Below, one piece after another: positions 1-4,710 of a DNA stretch of 6,803 nt; the first letter of the stretch is position 1; every line of letters begins with the position of its first letter. Under the pieces are notes generated by a model, which saw nothing but the letters and a program-made list of their open reading frames with translations, had not been told where the DNA came from and searched no databases. Made by a program: the position numbers and the translations under genes. This stretch comes from Deltaproteobacteria bacterium (lineage in GTDB: Bacteria > Desulfobacterota > Dissulfuribacteria > Dissulfuribacterales > QOAL01), in contig WFRQ01000261.1 in NCBI GenBank assembly GCA_015486425.1, positions 1 through 6,803 of the forward strand. Reading direction: 5' to 3'.

Positions 1-1058
1 ACAAGGCGGATATGTCTTACACTGTTGACCTGAATGTTGAGGCTGATCTTGAAAAATATGGTCAGTTCCATATTCACATTGAAGGCGGTGATGGTGAAGG
101 GCTGAATGACGATGTCCCGAGTTTCAGTGTCCCCAACTACGATGCCTATGCCACCTGGAACAACAACAACCAGGCTGACCTGACCTTCTCAGAGGCGTTT
201 TATGAAAATACCTTCTGGGATGAAAAGATTGATTTCAACATGGGTAAGATGGATATCAGCGTGCTGTTTGATGAAAATGAGGCAGCAGGTGATGAAACCA
301 CACAGTTCCTGTCAAATATATTTGTCAAGAGCATGGGGCTTACCATTCCGGAGCCAGGCGGATTTTACTGCCCTGCTGTTATGGTCTCTGTATCGCCGGT
401 CGATCTCATAGAGTTCCGTGTAGTTGGCGCATCTGTTGATAATAATGAGGAAGAAAACACATGGGAAAATGTATTCAGCAATGACTTCGGGGCTGTAGAG
501 GTGAACTTCAAACCCATGCTGCTGAACCGTCAGGGCAACTACCGTTTCTATGGCTGGGTTGATTCACGAAGATATATTGATGCAGATAACGTAGCCTCAG
601 CCCCTACGGGGGAAGACAGTTACGGGTATGGTGACAAATCTCTAAGTGGCTGGGGCCTGAGCTTTGACCAGGAGGTTGCCGACGGTTTCACTGCCTTTGC
701 CCGTTATAGCTGGAGGAGAACCGGTATGGCTGAATGGAATGAGGATGGGAAGGATAGTGCATGGGAAACCATTCCCTTCAACCAGGCCTACAGCGTTGGC
801 CTGAATATTGGCGGCGAAATATGGAACAGGGGTAATGACGGAATTGGCCTTGCCTTTGGTCAGACTATTCTCTCAGATGAATTCAAGGATGAAAATGAAA
901 AGACATCAAATGAGGAATATATAGAGGCCTACTACCGCTATGCTGTATTCGAACGTCTCGCCCTCACCGCTGATTTTCAGTGGATAGGGGATCCAGGCGG
1001 ACGGAGCAGTAACGATGACGTATATATCTTTGGTCTCAGGAGTCAGATTGATTTCTAA
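1..1058 (+). CDS. OprB-family carbohydrate-selective porin, C-terminal part (5' end outside window)
   Basis: The frame is open to the window edge and ends at TAA 1056-1058, giving about 350 visible residues of an outer-membrane beta-barrel. OprB-type porins let sugars and other small solutes diffuse into the periplasm. The family hallmark is the stretch at about 240-314, which reads MGKMD, then FDENE, then DETTQFLS. The C-terminus is also typical, with GDPGG, then NDDVYIFGLR, ending in a terminal Phe (GLRSQIDF, 1032-1055), the usual signal for barrel assembly. Alternating aromatic and hydrophobic residues with Asn/Asp/Gly turns run throughout. An ATG at 12 follows a purine-rich stretch, but starting there would leave no signal peptide and would begin inside a beta strand, so I treat the gene as truncated by the window. 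Family members often carry an N-terminal SLH domain or coiled coil, which would lie upstream and cannot be seen. The exact substrate is unknown. Confidence 0.85.
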   Translation, partial: KADMSYTVDLNVEADLEKYGQFHIHIEGGDGEGLNDDVPSFSVPNYDAYATWNNNNQADLTFSEAFYENTFWDEKIDFNMGKMDISVLFDENEAAGDETTQFLSNIFVKSMGLTIPEPGGFYCPAVMVSVSPVDLIEFRVVGASVDNNEEENTWENVFSNDFGAVEVNFKPMLLNRQGNYRFYGWVDSRRYIDADNVASAPTGEDSYGYGDKSLSGWGLSFDQEVADGFTAFARYSWRRTGMAEWNEDGKDSAWETIPFNQAYSVGLNIGGEIWNRGNDGIGLAFGQTILSDEFKDENEKTSNEEYIEAYYRYAVFERLALTADFQWIGDPGGRSSNDDVYIFGLRSQIDF

Positions 1059-1078
1059 GTCGAAATTTTCGGCGTAAC

Positions 1079-1146
1079 AAAAAAATTGCCGCGGCAGCAT
1101 GCCCTCCTTATGTTAATGGTTATGCTGTTCGCGGCTTTTTCTTTTT
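1079..1146. terminator. Bidirectional intrinsic terminator between porin and coaBC
   Basis: The left arm (1088-1100, GCCGCGGCAGCAT) pairs with the right arm (1122-1135) through GCCGCG and CAGCAT blocks separated by a small bulge. The loop is about 21 nt. A T-rich run (1136-1146) follows on the plus strand. Seven A residues (1079-1085) precede the stem, which gives a T-run on the minus strand. It lies 20 nt after the porin stop and about 37 nt after the coaBC stop, so it fits a shared terminator for two convergent transcripts. Confidence 0.8.
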
Positions 1147-1182
1147 CAGTATTGAGTTTGATTGTCTACTCGGTGAAGGTGG

Positions 1183-2430
1183 TCAGCGCAGAAACCCCTC
1201 TATCCTGTTTAAAATCCTGACAGCGACTTCCTCCTTTGAAAGCAGAGGGAGTTTTTCCTGATTATGATCCCTGTCTATTAGCAGTACGCGGTTTGTATCC
1301 ACGTCAAAGCCTGCCCCATGCTCTGTGACATCATTTGCCACAAGAAGATCAACCGGTTTTCTTTCAAGCTTTTCCATGGCCTTTGCCTCAAGGTCCCCTG
1401 TTTCTGCACAAAAGCCTGTGATAATCTGTCCGGGCCTGCGTTTTTCCAAGACCGAGGACAGTATATCCCTGGTTTTTTTCATGGTCAGAGTAACTGTATC
1501 CATGCCCTTCTTGATCTTGATGTCACTTTTTTCCGCAGGGGAATAATCTGCAACTGCTGCTGACATAATGATTATATCTGCCTCTATGGCCTGTTTTTCA
1601 ACTGCATCAGCCATTTCCGCGGCACTTACCACGTTTATCACATTTACCCCCGGGGGAGGCTGCAGGGAACATGGGCCTGTCACAAGGGTAACCCTTCCCC
1701 CTCTTCGCATGGCCTCGCCAGCCACCGCATAGCCCATTTTCCCTGAGGAACGGTTGGAGAAAAAGCGAACCGGGTCAAGAGATTCTCTTGTAGGACCTGC
1801 TGTTACAAGGACCCTCAGACCGTGAAGGTTCTGCGGGGTAAGGGCCTTTATAACAGCCTCGCGCACATCTTCCCACTCAGCCAGCCTGCCCTGTCCCTTT
1901 TCTCCGCAGGCAGTATCACCAAAACCTGCGTCAACCACTGTATGCCCTCTGGAAAGGAGGGCAGCCATGTTATCCCTGGTGGCTGCATGGGAATACATGA
2001 GAGGATTCATGGCAGGGCAGAAGACAGCAGGGCCTGAAAATGCCAGATAAAGCGTGGAGAGAAGGTCATCAGCAAGTCCGTTAGCAGCCTTTGCTATGAT
2101 ATTTGCAGTGGCGGGCAGGAGCAGCATGAGGTCTGCCTCCCTGGCCAGTGATATGTGCGGGATGGTATGGGCATCCATGTCGTCGAATGTGTCAGTATGT
2201 ACCCGCTGGCAGGTAAGCGCTGCGAAAGTAAGGGGAGTAACGAAATTCTGTGCGTTGGCAGTCATCACGGTAATAACGCGCGCGCCAAGCCGAACCAGAT
2301 TCCTGGCATAGCCCGCTGCCTTGAAAACCGCGATGCCTCCGCTTACACCAAGTAGAATGACACGGCCTTCCAGCGGGGCATAGAGAGGAGCGCTGCTGCC
2401 TCGGGAATTGTTTTTATTATCTGATGACAT
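1183..2430 (-). CDS. coaBC: Bifunctional phosphopantothenoylcysteine decarboxylase / phosphopantothenate-cysteine ligase (CoaBC)
   Basis: This cytoplasmic enzyme carries out two consecutive steps of coenzyme A synthesis. It ligates cysteine to 4'-phosphopantothenate (CoaB) and then decarboxylates the product with an FMN-dependent domain (CoaC). With the ATG at 2430 it has 415 residues, close to the family norm. The N-terminal CoaC flavoprotein domain (about 20-198) shows LLGVSGGIA (27-35), catalytic His92 in PHISL, PAMN (139-142) and the active-site Cys175 in ACGEKGQGR. The CoaB domain (about 203-415) shows TAGPTRE (210-216), NRSSGKMG (226-233), AAVADY (291-296), GFCAET (339-344), Lys354/Lys358 and DLLVANDV (361-368). 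All expected catalytic residues appear intact. I chose ATG 2430 because GGGAGAA sits 4 nt upstream; an in-frame GTG at 2451 would add seven residues. The start overlaps the end of the preceding lipoprotein gene by 14 bp, so translation is probably coupled. It is the last gene of a three-gene operon. Confidence 0.96.
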   Translation of the reverse strand: MSSDNKNNSRGSSAPLYAPLEGRVILLGVSGGIAVFKAAGYARNLVRLGARVITVMTANAQNFVTPLTFAALTCQRVHTDTFDDMDAHTIPHISLAREADLMLLLPATANIIAKAANGLADDLLSTLYLAFSGPAVFCPAMNPLMYSHAATRDNMAALLSRGHTVVDAGFGDTACGEKGQGRLAEWEDVREAVIKALTPQNLHGLRVLVTAGPTRESLDPVRFFSNRSSGKMGYAVAGEAMRRGGRVTLVTGPCSLQPPPGVNVINVVSAAEMADAVEKQAIEADIIIMSAAVADYSPAEKSDIKIKKGMDTVTLTMKKTRDILSSVLEKRRPGQIITGFCAETGDLEAKAMEKLERKPVDLLVANDVTEHGAGFDVDTNRVLLIDRDHNQEKLPLLSKEEVAVRILNRIEGFLR

Positions 2431-2914
2431 TTGCTTCTCCCGTGCCCTCACTTACAAATATCCTGACCTCGGTCTTGAGCCCCATGCTGGCACTTGCAAT
2501 CTGTATCAGGCATGATCCACTGGTGGAATTTTTGAATGCCATATAGCAGGTTTCAGAATCAAGAAGGCCGGCAAGTCGCCAGCCCTCTTCAGGAAGCCTG
2601 CGCTGGAAAAAGTCCATAACTGCCTCACGGGAGATGCTGCCCTTAAGTGTAAAAATTCCACCATGAAATTCAGGAGTGGTAAATACCACGGTTTCCGAGC
2701 CTATCTTTTCAAGCTCGCCGGGCACTGGCAGGTGGGGGAAAATCATCACCCCCGTATTGTTCACCGCGGCTGGTGAAGGGGTGGCGCTGCCGGTGTCCTC
2801 AGGAGGGGGGGCTGCTGTATCGTTAGACACGGAACCAGAGCCTGTTACAGTACAGGATGACAGAAGTATTACCAGTAAACTGATGGCCGCAGAGAGTTTC
2901 AGAGCATTAATCAT
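2417..2914 (-). CDS. Small lipoprotein of unknown function, between nitroreductase and coaBC
   Basis: This is a 165-residue protein that I cannot assign to a named function. Residues 1-20 form a lipoprotein signal peptide with a lipobox (LSSC), so Cys21 would be lipidated. No Asp follows the Cys at +2 (it is Thr), so outer-membrane sorting is plausible in a Lol-type system. Residues 22-55 are a low-complexity Gly/Ser/Pro/Thr tether. The globular part (about 58-155) has an FPHLPVPGELEK opening and a DFFQRRLPEEGWRL segment (101-114). That pattern resembles small lipoproteins of Desulfobacterota and Geobacter-like genomes in which a short helix followed by GW precedes beta strands; this is an impression, not a database match. 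The start codon overlaps the nitroreductase stop as ATGA (2914-2911), and the 3' end overlaps coaBC by 14 bp, so it is translated as part of the same operon. The link to CoA synthesis is unclear. Confidence 0.85.
   Translation of the reverse strand: MINALKLSAAISLLVILLSSCTVTGSGSVSNDTAAPPPEDTGSATPSPAAVNNTGVMIFPHLPVPGELEKIGSETVVFTTPEFHGGIFTLKGSISREAVMDFFQRRLPEEGWRLAGLLDSETCYMAFKNSTSGSCLIQIASASMGLKTEVRIFVSEGTGEANVIR
2435..2441 (-). promoter_or_regulatory. Ribosome binding site of coaBC
   Basis: The minus strand reads GGGAGAA, then GCAA, then ATG at 2430. This Shine-Dalgarno match lies inside the 3' end of the upstream lipoprotein gene. It favours the ATG at 2430 over the in-frame GTG at 2451. 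Confidence 0.65.
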
Positions 2915-3429
2915 AATTCACAATCCCTGTATAAAATTACATCATCAAGGGGTTTACGGTTTGAACGCCGGTTTTTTTGAGTGGGCCATCCCACGGACAG
3001 GACAGCCATAAGGTGGTATTGGGCGTCGATACCAAGCAGGAATCGAATTTCAGATTCACTTTTAAGTATTTCACCGAGCCATACGGCCCCAAGGCCCAGG
3101 CTGTGTGCGGCAAGCAGCATGTTCTCTATGCATGCGCCCATTGCCTGATGGTCCTTGACCTGGTGATACATGGCTTCAGAATCCACAAAGACCGGAATTA
3201 GTACTTTGGCCGCCTTGATTACACGGCTGTATCTGGTAAGCGGCTCAAACTTTGAAATCATTTCAGGAGAAGTAACAACGGCAAAACGCCAGGGCTGATT
3301 ATTGAGACCAGATGGAGCCCAGATACCCGCCTCAAGAATCTTTTTTACAAGTGCAGGTTCAACTGGGCGGTCTTCATATTCCCTTACGCTTCTCCTGGAA
3401 AAAATGGCATCAAGAACCGGATTATCCAT
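2911..3429 (-). CDS. Nitroreductase-family FMN-dependent oxidoreductase
   Basis: This is a 172-residue cytoplasmic flavoprotein of the nitroreductase fold, on the short side of the family (170-220 residues). Members form homodimers that bind FMN and use NAD(P)H to reduce nitroaromatics, quinones or flavin-like substrates. The FMN-phosphate motif RRSVREY is at 12-18. The second FMN motif, APSGLNNQPW, is at 38-47. The C-terminal helix and strand GACIENMLLAAHSLGLGAVWLGE (98-120) form the dimer and cofactor site. VGWP (146-149) matches the usual family end. The physiological substrate cannot be read from sequence. The ATG at 3429 is preceded by GGGGGAA about 8 nt upstream. It is the first gene of the operon leading to coaBC, and its stop overlaps the start of the next gene by four bases (ATGA). 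Confidence 0.92.
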   Translation of the reverse strand: MDNPVLDAIFSRRSVREYEDRPVEPALVKKILEAGIWAPSGLNNQPWRFAVVTSPEMISKFEPLTRYSRVIKAAKVLIPVFVDSEAMYHQVKDHQAMGACIENMLLAAHSLGLGAVWLGEILKSESEIRFLLGIDAQYHLMAVLSVGWPTQKNRRSNRKPLDDVILYRDCEL

Positions 3430-3498
3430 ACTGCTGCTTCCCCCTCAATGGTATGTACTGTTGGATCTGATAGGCAGGGCCAGGGCGGCTCCTGAAAT

Positions 3499-3528
3499 AT
3501 TGAATAAAAAAGATGTTAAGAGGCTCAA
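3499..3528 (-). promoter_or_regulatory. Weak candidate promoter for the nitroreductase-lipoprotein-coaBC operon
   Basis: On the minus strand TTGAGC (3528-3523) and TTCAAT (3504-3499) are 18 nt apart, within an AT-rich stretch 70-100 nt upstream of the nitroreductase start. Each box matches the sigma70 consensus at only 4 of 6 positions. It is placed where a promoter is needed, but the evidence is thin. Confidence 0.2.
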
Positions 3529-3610
3529 GAATTTAATTATCAAAACGTAACTACTCACCCCCTCCAGGATGAATTCCTTTAACGGAAAGTCAAGATAGTT
3601 TTCACACAAC

Positions 3611-3719
3611 GTATCTGCTCAGAGGGTGCTGCAGATGCAAGGCGGAGGGGGCGAATGCGTACTTCCCATACTTCGAGCCCTCGACAATGCAGCAGATGCG
3701 GTACCCTCTGAGCAGATAC
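3611..3719 (+). repeat. Dispersed 109-bp palindromic repeat, copy A1
   Basis: The element has perfect 17-bp terminal inverted repeats: 3611-3627 (GTATCTGCTCAGAGGGT) and 3703-3719. Its 75-bp interior includes GTGCTGCAGATGCAAGGCGG (3626-3645), GTACTTCCC and TACTTCGAGCCC. A second copy of exactly the same length is at 6556-6664, about 87% identical by hand alignment. The interior encodes no protein. It could be a non-autonomous MITE-like or REP-like element. I see no clear target-site duplication at its edges. Confidence 0.85.
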
Positions 3720-3735
3720 ATCAAAACAATTAATG

Positions 3736-3778
3736 CATGCATCATAAACTGTCAATTCAGGAATTTATGACATGCATG
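3736..3778. repeat. Imperfect inverted repeat (13 bp arms)
   Basis: The left arm (3736-3748, CATGCATCATAAA) pairs with the right arm (3764-3778) over all 13 bases, with a two-base bulge (TG/CA) in the right arm. The loop is about 15 nt. It lies 16 nt beyond repeat A1. There is no T-run, so an intrinsic terminator is unlikely. It may be an operator-like site, an RNA hairpin, or the decayed end of another repeat. Confidence 0.5.
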
Positions 3779-3942
3779 TGCAGGGTATGTAGATCATGAG
3801 CGCAATAAGACTGGAAGGCAGGGGAGCAATTTCTCAATAAGTTCGTGCAAATTCTCCTGTACCCGGCTGCAGAACGCGACTGATATAAGACGGAATCTAA
3901 TCACATGGCAGCGTTGATCATCCTGACTAATTCTTACCCGCT

Positions 3943-3991
3943 CGTTCCCAAACTCCAGTTTGGGAACGCACAGCCGGAAGCTCCAGCTTCC
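3943..3991 (+). repeat. Double mini-palindrome repeat, copy B1
   Basis: There are two palindromes, each centred on CC. The first has perfect 12-bp arms, CGTTCCCAAACT (3943-3954) and its complement (3957-3968). The second has 7-bp arms, GGAAGCT (3976-3982) and AGCTTCC (3985-3991). The same two-part design (CCCAAACnnnnGTTTGGG followed by GAAGCnnnnGCTTC) recurs at 6703-6756 and, inverted, at 4018-4087. It resembles REP-like dispersed elements. Confidence 0.75.
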
Positions 3992-4017
3992 ACACAGGGA
4001 CAGGTGACCCACCCTGC

Positions 4018-4087
4018 AGGTGTCAATAAGGAAAGAAGCAGGCGCTTCAGACCAATGGGTACCCAAACTGGGGTTAGGGCACCAGCA
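4018..4087 (-). repeat. Double mini-palindrome repeat, copy B2, inverted and degenerate
   Basis: Read on the minus strand, this stretch follows copy B3 (6704-6770) in order. It has TGCTGGTGCCC (4087-4077), a degraded AAACYCC-type palindrome, GGGTACCC (4064-4057), then GAAGC and GCTTC arms (4048-4044 and 4039-4035), followed by a TTCCTT-rich tail. The first palindrome has lost symmetry (CCTAACCCCAGTTTGGG on the minus strand). It faces copy B1 across about 26 bp. Confidence 0.65.
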
Positions 4088-4121
4088 AAACCTATCCCGG
4101 CTGCGCCTGCAGTTTTGCTGG
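4082..4121. repeat. Inverted repeat with 10-bp perfect arms
   Basis: CCAGCAAAAC (4082-4091) is the exact reverse complement of GTTTTGCTGG (4112-4121), with a GC-rich 20-nt spacer. It partly overlaps the outer end of repeat B2. No T-run follows. It may be a further hairpin of the repeat cluster or a regulatory structure upstream of the promoter at 4176. Confidence 0.5.
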
Positions 4122-4175
4122 GTCAGCTCATCTCAGCCTGACCGAGATCTGAGCGCGCCATCATCCAACTTATTT

Positions 4176-4205
4176 TTGGACAGCCCCTCAGGTTCCAAGT
4201 ACAAT
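4176..4205 (+). promoter_or_regulatory. Probable sigma70 promoter of the lipoprotein/DUF4105 unit
   Basis: A -35 box TTGGAC (4176-4181, 4 of 6 matches) and a -10 box TACAAT (4200-4205, 5 of 6 matches) are separated by 18 nt. Transcription would begin near 4212, leaving a leader of about 34 nt before the ATG at 4246. This is the best promoter-like pair in the gene-free region, but it rests on consensus matching alone. Confidence 0.45.
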
Positions 4206-4231
4206 ACGCCCGGTTATATTTTTTCAGACAT

Positions 4232-4237
4232 AGGAGG
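4232..4237 (+). promoter_or_regulatory. Strong ribosome binding site of the 4246 lipoprotein gene
   Basis: A full AGGAGG lies 8 nt before the ATG at 4246. It settles the start of that gene and contrasts with the next gene, which has no visible Shine-Dalgarno sequence. Confidence 0.85.
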
Positions 4238-4245
4238 AAAACAAC

Positions 4246-4695
4246 ATGAAAAGGACAATGAATCAGATACCACGCTGCACCCGGATACTGCTGTTAATAT
4301 GCATGATTGTCTGTCTTGCACTGTCAGCGTGCTCAATTTCCGATTCTTCAAAATCATTCTCAGACTCTTCATCATCAATCTGCACATCAAGCTCCAACGA
4401 AGAGATGTCAGAAGATAAGAAGCAGAGCTACATGAACGAGGTGATGATCTTTACTGACAGCATGGTGCATACCAAGGTTACCTCTGATGATTTCATGCGC
4501 GGTATTGCCAGGATTGCCGAACGTTACGGAGTTACAAACTGGGAATTTTTCAAGGAGACCTATATTGCCATTGGTATGGGTCTGAAGCATGCCGGTGTCA
4601 AGGAGGATCAGATTGATACCCTTCCAATCCTTGAAGGCATGACAGGGCCACGCACCACAATGAAGCAATATATCATGGAAGGCTATAAATCCTGA
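4246..4695 (+). CDS. Ser-rich lipoprotein of unknown function, upstream partner of the DUF4105 gene
   Basis: This is a 149-residue protein that I do not recognise by name. It has a basic N-terminus (KRTMNQIPRCTR), a hydrophobic segment (14-27) and a lipobox LSAC with Cys29 as the lipidation site. Residues 30-52 form a strikingly Ser-rich tether (SDSSSS and similar runs) of the kind that holds a domain away from the membrane. The remaining 95 residues look mainly helical and acidic to amphipathic: DKKQSYMNEVMIFTDS, then DDFMRGIARIAERYGV, NWEFFKETYIAIGMGLKHAGV and a C-terminal MKQYIMEGYK. This suggests a small helical domain, with no catalytic motif visible. The start is well supported by AGGAGG 8 nt upstream and a probable promoter at 4176. 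The next gene begins 15 nt after the stop, in the same reading frame, so the two are almost certainly co-transcribed. It could be an accessory subunit or a substrate of the neighbour; both are inference. Confidence 0.88.
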   Translation: MKRTMNQIPRCTRILLLICMIVCLALSACSISDSSKSFSDSSSSICTSSSNEEMSEDKKQSYMNEVMIFTDSMVHTKVTSDDFMRGIARIAERYGVTNWEFFKETYIAIGMGLKHAGVKEDQIDTLPILEGMTGPRTTMKQYIMEGYKS

Positions 4696-4710
4696 CCCCT
4701 TTGCTGCAAA

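Larger units (their letters stand above)
3430..4245. other. Long gene-free, repeat-rich region between divergent operons
   Basis: No credible gene lies in these 816 bases. Short open frames here are translations of the repeats and lack supporting composition or ribosome binding sites. From left to right the region holds a weak minus-strand promoter candidate, the 109-bp palindromic repeat A1, a hairpin at 3736-3778, unassigned sequence (about 3780-3940), repeats B1 and B2 in opposite orientation, an inverted repeat at 4082-4121, and the promoter and ribosome binding site of the plus-strand lipoprotein gene. It separates two divergently transcribed units. Confidence 0.7.

Noticed and set aside
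12..1058. ATG at 12 as the true porin start, with the AAGGCGG just upstream as ribosome binding site
   Set aside because: An outer-membrane porin needs a signal peptide, and the frame continues open to the window edge. The purine stretch fits codons for Lys-Ala-Asp.
2430..2451. GTG at 2451 as start of coaBC
   Set aside because: The Shine-Dalgarno GGGAGAA lies between the GTG and the ATG at 2430, which points to the ATG. The added residues (RAREKQ) match no family feature.
3611..3719. CRISPR array or integron attC site
   Set aside because: There are no regularly spaced tandem repeats, and the two A copies are 2.9 kb apart with genes between. The core-site sequences expected of attC are not recognisable, and no integrase gene is present.
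3794..4066. Minus-strand open frame of 90 codons, including the peptide KLEFGNE
   Set aside because: It is a translation of repeats B1 and B2 plus flanking sequence. It has no convincing ribosome binding site, and its peptide is what the palindromes give in that frame.
4693..4695. TGA as a selenocysteine codon joining the two genes
   Set aside because: The downstream gene has its own signal peptide, and no SECIS-like hairpin with a conserved apical loop is evident just after the TGA. Ordinary termination and reinitiation is simpler.
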